DNA from: Colocasia esculenta | Lineage: Eukaryota > Streptophyta > Magnoliopsida > Alismatales > Araceae | Direction: 5' to 3' | Length of the DNA stretch: 64,000 nt | Assembly: GCA_014218235.1 (NCBI GenBank) | Contig: JACBKR010000782.1 | Location: forward strand, 1 to 64,000 | Shown: positions 54,952 to 64,000 of the stretch, one piece after another | Numbering within the stretch: the first letter of the stretch is position 1 | Layout of the letters: the number at the start of each line of letters is the position of its first letter | Notes under the pieces: model-generated | What the model was told of the DNA's origin: nothing | Seen by the model: only the letters and a program-made list of their open reading frames with translations | Databases searched by the model: none | Program-made: the position numbers and the translations under genes

Positions 54952-57900
54952 ATGGCCTCGAAGAATGTAATTGCTGACTTAACGAAAGGGGATAAATTAG
55001 ATGGCACTAACTATGACATATGGCATCGAAAAATCCAATATCTTTTGAACGAGCAAGAGTTGCTTGATCACATTACAACATCCATGACCCCGCCAGCAGA
55101 AGGCAACACTGCTCAACACCGAAGAGATCAGGAGGCTTACAAGTTATGGTTCAACAAAGATCGTAGCACACGCTTTACACTGTTAAGCAGCATGCAGGAT
55201 GATCTGATTGGCGAGTTTGAAAAGTGTAAGACTGCCAAGGATATGTGGGATAACCTGAAAATTGCTTTTGGAGGAACCTCTACCACGAGGTTAAGGGCTC
55301 TTGTTTTGAAATTTGAGACCCTCCGAAAAGATCCCCGTCAGAACATGACTGAGCATCTAAGAATGATGTCAAGCATGATCTGCGACTTGAAGTCTGCAGG
55401 TCACGATCTCACTGATGAGCAGCAGGTGCAGGCTGTAATAAGATCTTTGCCAGACTCTTAGACTCACATGAAACAAATCCTCACTCACAATGAGAGCATT
55501 AAGAATTTTTCTGACATCTCTCGCCATGTGGAGTTAAGAGGCTGAGCGCGAGGAAGCCATGCGCGCTACTGCCCTTGTCGCCCAGGGAGGCAGACAACAG
55601 GGCAAGAAGGGTCCAAAGAAGAACTTCAAGAGGAAGAGGCAAAATGTTGCATCCACTTCTAAGGCGGGGCAGACACCGAAGCGCCAAAGAGGCAATCGCG
55701 GTGGAAAGAGAGACAAGTCGAAGGTCAAATGCTATAATTGTGGACAATTGGGACATTTCGCTCGTGAATGCACTGAGCCGAAAAAGGTATTCCAATTTCC
55801 TTGCTCTCCAGCTGTGCATGTTTGTTCGCATATCCTAGTTGCTCGAACAAATCCTGAATGGATAGTGGATTCAGGAGCGACCAAGCACATAACGAGGGAT
55901 CGAGCAGGATTCGTGGATTATCGCCGAATCTCAGCGGGATCGCAAAGAGTATACATGGGAAATGGTTCTAGTGAGGAAGTCCTTGGAGTTGGTGTGTATC
56001 AACTCAAGTTAAAGACTGGACGAGTCTTAACTCTCCATGAAGTACTCTATGCGCCTACAGTTCAGCATAATCTACTATCAATCTCATCGTTATTAGCATT
56101 AGACTTCTCTTTTTCTTTTGCTAGCAACCAAGTTGACATTTGTTTGAACAATGTTATATATGGTCATGCTTTATTCATGGATGGTTTGTTTAAATTAGAT
56201 TTGGATTATCATAATTTTCCTGTGTCCTATGTGGTGAATACTGATAATAACCTTGATTCGAAAATTTGGCATGCTCAGCTAGGACACATCGGACAAGATA
56301 GAATGACAAGGTTATCTCGAGAAGGCTTGCTAGGCCCACTCGCTAAAGTCAATCTTCCTATGTGTGAATCGTGTTTAGCTGGTAAGGCATGTCGCAAGCC
56401 TTTCGGAAAGGCTAAGAGAGCCACTGAACTCTTACAATTGATCCACTCCGACATTTGCGGACCCATGAGTGTGAAGACCCGTCAAGGGGCTCCTATTTCC
56501 TCACATTTATAGATGATTATTCATGATATGGATATGTCTATTTGATCGCTCACCGCTATGAAGCGTTAGATTGCTTCAAACACTTTTTGGCAGAGGTTGA
56601 GAATCAATTAGGTAAAACCATAAAAGTTCTTCGGACGGATCGAGGACGTGAATATCTTTCGGATGAGTTCCGAACTTTATGTGAAGAAAAAGGAATACGC
56701 AGACAGTTAACTATTCCATATACACCGCAACAAAATGGTGTTGCTGAGAGACGGAATAGAACACTGTTAGATATGGTTAGGTCGATGATGGCGCATGCCA
56801 ATATCTTTTGGGGGGATGCTATAATGACTGCGGCCTACATCCTTAACCGCGTACCTTCACAGTCAGTTCCTTCCACCCTTATGAGTTATGGCGTGGTGAA
56901 AAACCAAATTTAGATAATCTACGCCCATGGGGTTCAGCGGGATATGTCCATGACACTTCTCACAAGTTTTGAAAACTTGGCCCTAAAGCTAGAAAGTTTA
57001 TCTTTATAAGATATCCTGAAGGCTCTAAGGGTTATGTCATGTACGGACAACATCCGAATGGAGGAATGACAGAAAAAGACGTTCGAGATGTTGTTTTCTT
57101 AGAAACAGAATTTCCTAGCATCGGCGACACTGGAAAGAGTCTTGATCTCCATGAGTTGGATGACCCAATGATATTCTACCATCTTCCAGCGAAGGGAGGG
57201 AATTAGTTCCTAACCAGGAAGCCGCCGGAGATAGTAGAGATGATCATGATAGTGGGAGCTTTGTGCCCAGTGGGAGCACACCTATAGAAGAACAAGACGA
57301 TCAGATACGCCGTAGCAAACGTGGACACATGCCTCGTCGTCGATTTGAGATTGAAGAGGAGGCCCTTGTGTGCCAGCTTGCTGATGATGATGAGCCTACT
57401 TCTGTTAAAGAAGTATTAACTTCATCTGCTAGTAAAGAGTGGAAGGAAGCAATGCAAGATGAGATGGACTCTATGAGTAAGAATCAAGTTTGGGAACTTG
57501 TCGACCTCCCTCCAGGGCGTAAGGCTATTGGAAATAAATAGATTTTCAAAGTCAAACGCAAGGCGGATGGATCTATCGACAAATATAAAGCACGACTTGT
57601 GGCGAAAGGATATACTCAAAAGGAGGGTATAGATTTCGATGAGACATTCTCCCCAGTGGTGAGATTCACATCGGTTCGCCTTATTCTATCCATTGTTGCA
57701 CATTTAGACTTAGAACTTTTTCAGATGGACGTTAAAACAACATTTCTCAATGGAGAACTAGACGAAGAAATTTATATGGTGCAACCAGAAGGTTTTGAGG
57801 CAAAGGGACAAGAGCGCAAAATTTGCCGTCTCAAATGTTCCATTTATGGCCTCAAACAATCGTCTAGACAGTGGTATTTTAGATTTCATAAATCTATTAT

Positions 57901-58957
57901 CTCATTTGGTTTTGAGATGATTGAAGAAGACCACTGTGTGTATGTTAAACGTATGGCAGAAAAGATTCTTATTTTGTCATTATATGTTGATGACATTTTA
58001 TTGGCTGGAAATGACATGGAATCTATCAAAGCCACTCGAAAATGTCTGTCTTCTGTCTTTGAGATAAAAGACATGGGTGAAGCAAATTATGTGCTAGGAA
58101 TAAAAATCACAAGAGATCGCTCGAATAAACTTCTGTGTTTGTCACAGGAGACTTATATAAATAAGATTCTTGAGCGATTCCGGATGCATTATTCCAAACC
58201 CATCGATACTCCAATTGATAAGAGTTGTATTTTAAGTATCAGTCAATGTCCACAAACTGATAAGGAAAAGAATGAAATGTCTAAAGTGCCATATGCTGCT
58301 GCAATTGGAAGCCTAATGTATGCCATGTTATGTACACGGCCAGACATTAGCTTTGCGGTGGGCCTTGTTAGTCGTTATCAAAGTAATCCTGGTCTCGTTC
58401 ACTGGAAAGCAGTTAAGAGGATTTTTCGATATCTTCGTGGTACTTCGGACCTTGTCTTATGTTACAAAGGAGGTGACTTAAGATTGAGAGGTTTCATCGA
58501 TGTTGATTGGGCCGGTGATAAAGATGAGCGCAAATCCACCTCAGGCTATGTGTTTATGTTAGGTGGAGGTGCCATTTCTTGGTGTAGCAAGAAACAAACG
58601 TGCATAGCTTTATCCACCATGGAATCAGAATATGTGGCTTGTTCTGCTGCATGTCAAGAGGCTGTTTGGTTGCAGAGTTTCCTACAGCGATTGGCCATGA
58701 CGCATTTGTCAAAGGAGGCGGTAGTGCTGTATGTTGATAGCACATCGGCCTTGGCCTATGCTAAGGACCCTAAATACCATGGGCGAACCAAACACATTGA
58801 CATTCGTTATCACTACATTCGGGATTTAGTTGCAAAGGAGTTGGTGGTTCTTCGACACATTTCAACTGGCCATATGTTGGCCGATCCACTAACTAAACAA
58901 ATCCCGAGGGAGGCTTTTGTAACCCATATTAGAAATATAGGATTGTGTAATTTGTGA
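54952..58957 (+). pseudogene. copia-2 gag-pol polyprotein (frameshifts and stops)
   Basis: Begins MASKNVIADLTKGDKLDGTN (UBN2-type gag). A TAG at about 55459-55461 probably replaces Trp, and indels lie near 55540, 56490 and 56880. The zinc knuckle is intact (CYNCGQLGHFAREC, about 55732), as are the protease (WIVDSGATKHI, about 55858) and the HHCC motif (WHAQLGH...CESCLAGK). The integrase core keeps HSDICGP, RTDRGREYLS and NGVAERRNRT. Reverse transcriptase has one TAG at 57539-57541 in place of the Trp of KWIFK, then YVDDILLAGND. RNase H is intact (FIDVDWAGDKDERKSTSG, STMESEYVA, HIDIRYHYIRD). It ends at TGA 58957. The segment 57599-58957 is open for 452 codons. Similar to TNT1-94-type copia elements. 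Not translatable as one protein. Confidence 0.93.
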
Positions 58958-60039
58958 TGTGCACAATTATTGATTGACAATTACGTTATTATGTTTTCCT
59001 TCCTCATGTGTGTCTATGGTTGGAAACTTTACACATCAAGAAAAGTGTCACTAGGCTGTGAATGGACCCTCTCACATGGGTCATTCGCCTTGGCGCTAAG
59101 AAAGCGAGCAAGATGAGACAATTTTTATCTATGGCGCTATGAGAGCGAGCAAGATAAAAGTATATCTATGGCGCTATGAAAGCGAGCAATATATTTTCCT
59201 TTTTATTGTCGCCTTAAATTGAGTTAAGATGAGATCCCTCTGGATCGATCACAGGATATGAGAATCAAATCCGTGAAACCTTCATTAAGCCGGTTGCGAG
59301 TTTTATGATAAGAGGTCGTGAGACTCGGGTTAGCCACAGTGGGAGTGGTTAGACTAAGAACCGTATGGTGTTTTTATTACGTTGTATGTGATACGCCCAT
59401 AATGATGGAAGAACACCGTAGCATGTGTACATACCACATGTGCGTAAAACGACCATTGAAGAGAATGATGAATGAGATCTCTGTTTCATCATTGTGTGAG
59501 CTCTTGGATCATAATTCATTGATCCATCTGTACCCTTAGGACTTGAGATCTATGTCATGAAAAGGAAGCTTGATGTCGCTACTTTAGCATGCTCCTTAGG
59601 GCTATGGTTGATACAGTCCAGCGGGACATGACTAGGAAAGCGGTCAAGACTAATTGAATTGACATGAGAACGCAAGAAAGACATCTGAATATTGCACCAT
59701 GTTTTGTGGTTCACACCTCGAGGGACTATGTCGACTTAGTGGCGATAAAGTCGTGAACACAAACGTTCGAGTTTTGACGTCGCTAGTTTTTGAGAGATCC
59801 AGGATGTCAAAGCTGGTGAATATTGAAGGTATCTGGGGTACTACGGGATTCCTTAAGAGTATTGTGATCTGTTAGTTTTGGTGATAACTTAATAGATCAC
59901 TACTCATCTGTTGTGCTGATTCTTGTAAGGTCGCTCACTCCATTCGTCGTATGTAAGATTGAGAAGCAAGTGTAGAGAGATGAATTGCTCTTAGTGAGCA
60001 ACTGACATTTTATTGTGCCCTCTGTGGGCAAGTGGGAGA
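58958..60039 (+). other. copia-2 3' untranslated region and polypurine tract
   Basis: About 1.08 kb, long for a copia element. It contains the short tandem repeat at 59090-59190, no open frame of coding character, and ends in the polypurine tract AGTGGGAGA (60031-60039) directly before the 3' LTR. Confidence 0.8.
59088..59192 (+). repeat. GGCGCTA(A/T)GA(A/G)AGCGAGCAA tandem repeat
   Basis: Three units of about 35-45 bp, each with GGCGCTATGAAAGCGAGCAA or a close variant, joined by AT-rich spacers. GCGCTATGAAAGCG can form a small stem-loop. Confidence 0.85.
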
Positions 60040-60461
60040 TGTTAACCGGTGGTTGCCCACGTGGGGCACCAAAGGTTGCGTTAGCAACCTTTGGAAAAAA
60101 GCCAAACCGCTGTGTGGTTTTCTCCTGAGCGCAGTGAGGACTGTTGGTGGTCTCTCCCATTCGCATGCACCAAGAAACCGAGAGACAGAACTCTCTTGGC
60201 ATCAGGGACTGTGGCAGTCTCTCTCAGTCGCATGCAAGAAGAGTGCTCACTCTCTCTTGGAAGAACTGCGCAGGGACTGTGCAAGTCTACCTCTCTCTCT
60301 CTCACACACACAAGGTGTGCAAGGCTTCTCTCACGGGATATCACCGTCGGATCCCGAGGACGTTTGGAGCGAGGAACTACGAAGAAGACTCTAGTAGCCT
60401 TCTTCCCGATCCTACGACATTCCGCAACACACGAGGTACACACCTCGATCATCATCCTACA
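60040..60461 (+). repeat. copia-2 3' LTR
   Basis: 422 bp, TGTTAACCGG...ATCCTACA, with 15 extra bases near 60070 compared with the 5' LTR and about ten substitutions. Followed by AAGAT, the right target-site copy. Confidence 0.95.
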
Positions 60462-60486
60462 AAGATGATGTTGGGGAATTCCAAAG

Positions 60487-60487
<1 letters not shown>

Positions 60488-60528
<41 letters not shown>

Positions 60529-60543
60529 ATATATATATATATA
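60488..60543. repeat. (CT)n and (TA)n microsatellites
   Basis: About 19 CT dinucleotides followed directly by about 9 TA dinucleotides. Confidence 0.95.
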
Positions 60544-61440
60544 AAACTTTTTACGTACAAATTATTATTAAATGACCATTTACAAGTATATCATGATGTC
60601 TGAAAATGTATTAGCAAAGGTATCATTAATTTATCAAAAATTATGAAAATATGGCATTGTCGTCACCTCTCGTTACTCTCCATTGAAATAACTTCGGTTG
60701 ACATTAACCAGACATACATAATGACTTAACTACCCTCCCTCGCGCTCTTCTGCATCTCTCCCACCCTTTCCCTCCCTCTTCCTCTCTCAGCTTCGATACT
60801 TGAGTGTGTCATTAATGTCCTTCACCACCACCACCGTTGGGCGGTGGGGGAGAGTGCTGTCAGGGTGGGGGGGGGAGTGCCGGGAGGTGGGGGGAGGGAG
60901 CCGTTGGGGTGGGGGAGTTTGTGGATGTGGCAATGGTAGTCGCTGCTGAGCTGCCTGTTTCATGCTCGCTGGTGTAGTGTGGGGGCGAGCCGTTGGATTT
61001 GAATCCAACGGCCCTTTTCCCATCGTAACATGGCAAAACTATATATATATATATACATGAGTTTTGCATTTGGGCATAAACCTTATTCTCTCACCTGCTT
61101 TAGACTAGAATCCATATACTTGGCAATCTTGATTTTGCAAAATCCATTTTGCCACCCCCATTTTTTATTCATTACAGTAGTTATAATAGTTTTTCTTCTT
61201 ATTATGGGCAACATAGGCTTCTTAAATCTTTATGAAAGATGCATTGAGCCTTGGCAAATATCACTTTGCATTTGAATTTTTTCCCCTTTGACATTTTCCA
61301 CAATAAACCAAACTGCAAATTTTACTAAAAAGTGAAATTGGGTATGACACTACATGGCTCCATTTTAACCTTATGCTAGCTTCATATTGTGAGGCCATGC
61401 ATCTTCTTTGCTTGTTCACGCTTTCAGAAGATCGATTGGA
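60544..61440. other. intergenic sequence without a gene
   Basis: AT-rich with a purine/pyrimidine-skewed GC block at 60825-60990 (GGGTGGGGGGGGGAGTGCC-like). No coding evidence on either strand. Confidence 0.55.
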
Positions 61441-61464
61441 CATCGTTCGGAACCCCGGAACCCT

Positions 61465-61745
61465 GTCCTAGTGACGTCATTAGGAGTGAAGTCAACCTGC
61501 TGTTGCCTGTTGACATCACAGGATGATGACGTCAACAATGGTTGACATCCAGACCCTGGACGTCAACTCTTGTTTGGGTTTTTCGGGTTTTTTTCTACTT
61601 TTGACTGCAGTTTCGATTGTCGTCTATGTAGAGTTGACGTCCAGTATGTTGACATCAACTTGTTCTTTGCTAGATTTTCAGATTTTGCTCCGTTGACGAC
61701 GAGATAGATCGTCGTCAAGTTTTCTGTTGACGTGAACTTCTGTGT
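61465..61745. repeat. cluster of TGACG(T)/GTTGACGTC motifs
   Basis: About ten occurrences of GTTGACGTC, TTGACATC, GACGTCAAC or CGTTGACG in 280 bp, irregularly spaced and in both orientations. TGACG is the core of plant TGA/bZIP (as-1-type) sites and TTGAC the core of W boxes. They lie 110-390 bp upstream of a TATA box, so together they look like an LTR or gene promoter. Confidence 0.6.
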
Positions 61746-61853
61746 GTTCTAGTCTGAGTTTTACTTCAAATCTAGCTGGTTTCTTTCGATATGTATGGCA
61801 AGTTAGAGTCGTGTTAGGGCAAGGATCTTAATTACTCCAATCAAGACCCATGG

Positions 61854-61867
61854 CTCTATATATAGAG
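61854..61867 (+). promoter_or_regulatory. TATA box (palindromic CTCTATATATAGAG)
   Basis: CTCTATATATAGAG is palindromic, so orientation is set by context: motif cluster to the left, leader-like GA/CT-rich sequence (61880-61960) to the right. No open reading frame follows within the window, so the transcribed unit is probably an LTR element or noncoding. Confidence 0.55.
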
Positions 61868-61959
61868 AGAGGCATCGGTTGAGGGAGAGAGTTTTCTCTC
61901 TTGGCTAGGGTTTTGTTCTCTTAGAGAGAGATGAGAGAGAGGGTTTATTCGAGATAGAT

Positions 61960-63299
61960 CGGGCTTGTTGCTGCTTGTTCGAGGTTGTTGCTGTGAAGAG
62001 AAAGCTTTCACGACATGAGATGAAGGCTTTGGACATCATGGTCGATTTATGCACAAGAAGAAAAATTTGATCGTACTTGGAGGATACCTCTTTGGGTTCC
62101 AAAGAGGGCTTCATTAGCTAAATTCTCGTGTTGTGAGATATTTTTTAGGCAAGTAACTTAGGGTTTCTCTACGTGTATTTGTTCTCTAGGGTTTTCCTCT
62201 TTTTTTTTTTTTGAATTTTTAGGAAATTATTTCGATGTCATTTTCCATGATTTCTTGCCCTCGGGTTGCACTGTGTGCAATCAAGAACTTGATGGCCAAG
62301 TGTACGCCGTTAACCTAAAGTTAATGACATCCAATGTTGACGTCAAATTTATCTTACCTAGAAATTTATTGTTTCACCATATGTGATGATTCTGTGATGG
62401 TTTTTAGATTCTTTTGGTTTTATCTTGAGGTGTTAACCATCATGGTGTGATTGGGTAACCCTAGATTTATTTTTGTTAATTATGATAATTATTTGAATTT
62501 CTATTTATATGAAAAAATATGTGAACACTTGATAAATTTGATTTCCATGACGTATGTATGTTATAAAAATCGTCAAACTCTGTATTTCAGTTTGTTAGAC
62601 TATTGTAAGCATGATTTAGGACATGTGAACCTCGTTTAATTGATATTTATGAATACACAGTGTTTTTGTGAATAATAAGCTGATTTCTGTCTTTAATTAT
62701 GAAAAAATAGTTTTACTGTTCTAAAAATTATGAAAAATTACTGATATGTTCTATCATGAATAAGTACCCCGTGGTTAAAATTTAAGCATGATATGATTAC
62801 TGTACAATTAGTTATGAAGTTTTGAAATTTTTTGTAGCATGCTTTGATAATAAGTCCCAAATTTGCTTTAAACATGATTAACATCATGATTAGATTCTGT
62901 TAATTACTGTTTAATATTGATCTAAAAACTTAGAAGTGATTAGTGTATGTTTTATGTCATGTGTGTGCATGTGCATGGAAGAATAGAGAATATGTGACGT
63001 GTGTATAATAATGTGATAATGTGAAAGATAATAAAGTATGCCAATGAGACACTGCCACCATAGATTGCGTGGAGTCGTACTGTAGTAGTGCCCCTACGGG
63101 AAGACTCAATCGTATTACATGATACCTGGGATAACGAGTCGTGTGAAATCTTAGAGGTGGACAAATTTCACTAGTAATGGTGAGGAGGGCTTCCCTCGAT
63201 TTTGTGCAGTAACTAAGACTTGGTCGTTTTGTCTGATGATTAAGTATGTGTATGTGATCGTGTGACTTTCTAGTAATGGTTTAGGTTGTGTCTCGACAT
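61960..63299. other. AT-rich sequence without a gene
   Basis: Possibly the body of the LTR or element driven from 61854. No coding frame, no primer site recognised. Confidence 0.5.
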
Positions 63300-63540
63300 A
63301 TGTAAAAGTGATGTGAACCCGTGAACAACGTGAAAAAATGATATGTGAACGTGGCACGTGAAAAGTGCAATGTGAAAGTGAAAGTGACATGTGATCGTGA
63401 ATGTGAAATGTGGAATCTACGTGAAAATTATGTGAAAACAAGTGTAAGTGAATGTGCGTGTGGTAAATGAAAGAATACGTGCATGTGAAAGCAAAGGTAA
63501 AAGTGAATGTGAACATGTCATGAGAAAATAAGTGCATGTG
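63300..63540. repeat. degenerate GTGAA(T/A)GTG repeat
   Basis: About 25 occurrences of GTGAA, ATGTGAAA, AAGTGAATGTG and similar in 240 bp. Too degenerate for a fixed period; looks like an old simple repeat. Confidence 0.7.
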
Positions 63541-64000
63541 TTAATATGTTCCATATTAAGTGATGTCTTTAATTATGACCATGAGTTAGAGATTTCTTGA
63601 TAAGCATGTTAGTAGTATCATGTTGTAAGTGTTAGATTGTTAAGCATGCTCCATGATATCCATGTTTAGTTCTTTATGTTAAGTATGACTATGCGATATT
63701 ATAAGTGCTAATGTAAGTCATGTGTTAGAGTAATGTGGAAGTAATAATTATAAGTATGTGATTATATGAATGCTCTCATGTTTAGTGAAATTGATATTGT
63801 TTAAATTGTCCATGTTAATGTTATAGCATGAGCAGAAGTATGTGTTAGTTAATTGTTAATTGCTAGTAAGTTAATGATATTGTGATAGTTAGTAAAATAT
63901 TTAACTTGTTGAAAAATGTGTGATAAATGTGTGGTTTGTAATTCTAAATTGCTTGTTGAGTCTATTGCGTAAACTCACTCTGGTTAGCATTTAAGGAAAT
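63541..64000. other. AT-rich sequence to the window edge
   Basis: Rich in TTAAG and CATGTT words, no gene. The last 60 bp (TGAGTCTATTGCGTAAACTCACTCTG) resemble the 3' end of some plant gypsy LTRs, but this cannot be settled from one end. Confidence 0.45.

Larger units (their letters stand above)
52806..60461 (+). mobile_element. Ty1/copia LTR retrotransposon (copia-2)
   Basis: 7,656 bp with LTRs of 407 and 422 bp (TGTTAACCGG...ATCCTACA) and a perfect 5-bp target duplication AAGAT (52801-52805 and 60462-60466). By eye the LTRs differ at about 10 of 407 aligned positions plus one 15-bp indel, so the insertion is relatively recent. A tRNA-iMet primer site follows the 5' LTR. The leader is unusually long (1.7 kb) and holds an extra reading frame and a GC-rich minisatellite before gag. 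The coding region is in copia order but has several frameshifts and stops. Confidence 0.96.

Overview
This window is nuclear DNA from a flowering plant. The evidence is a spliced plant-type glycosyltransferase gene, plant Ty1/copia and Ty3/gypsy retrotransposons of recognisable lineages, a FAR1/Mutator-like transposase relic, a Cassandra TRIM element and Sirevirus-type LTRs. The first exon of the only host gene is very GC-rich and its later exons are not; such a 5'-to-3' GC gradient is well known in monocots, but the species cannot be named from this sequence. More than half of the window is identifiable transposable element or tandem repeat, and most of the rest looks like decayed element sequence.

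Layout. 1-6950: a 20/21-bp minisatellite (core CATATGTTGGTG) split by a Ty1/copia retrotransposon (copia-1, 176-6059, 5-bp target duplication with one mismatch). 6951-11833: unknown sequence holding an LTR-like element of about 2 kb (7129-9107), closed by the same minisatellite in inverted orientation. 11836-14520: a Sirevirus-like 3' end with an antisense 'plant transposon protein' pseudogene and tandem polypurine tracts. 14523-30905: minisatellite, then a FAR1-like Mutator transposase pseudogene read on the minus strand, cut in two by a 12.3-kb Ty3/gypsy element of the Tat type (16941-29234), then minisatellite again. The gypsy element has a spliced antisense gene downstream of pol, and that gene is itself interrupted by a solo LTR (24851-26819). 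Three levels of nesting can therefore be read directly.

32330-34640 (minus strand) is the only convincing host gene: a four-exon GT47 exostosin-family glycosyltransferase resembling the ARAD arabinosyltransferases, with an uninterrupted 436-codon reading frame.

35-52 kb is AT-rich and almost gene-free. It holds a segmental duplication whose second copy was split by a 1.4-kb TIR element, a solo LTR (41165-43107), two further LTR-like segments, a minisatellite and a complete Cassandra TRIM carrying a 5S rRNA-derived promoter (51687-52292). 52806-60461 is a second, young-looking copia element (copia-2) with a perfect target duplication (AAGAT), a tRNA-iMet primer site, an unusual 1.7-kb leader with a GC-rich minisatellite and an extra reading frame, and a broken gag-pol. 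60.5-64 kb contains an LTR-promoter-like segment with repeated TGACG motifs, then AT-rich sequence.

How the parts relate. None of the mobile elements looks autonomous now: every gag-pol frame has premature stops, and copia-2 also has frameshifts. By eye, the LTR pairs of the gypsy element and of copia-2 differ at about 2.5 percent of sites, whereas those of copia-1 differ at roughly 8-10 percent, so copia-1 is the oldest complete insertion.
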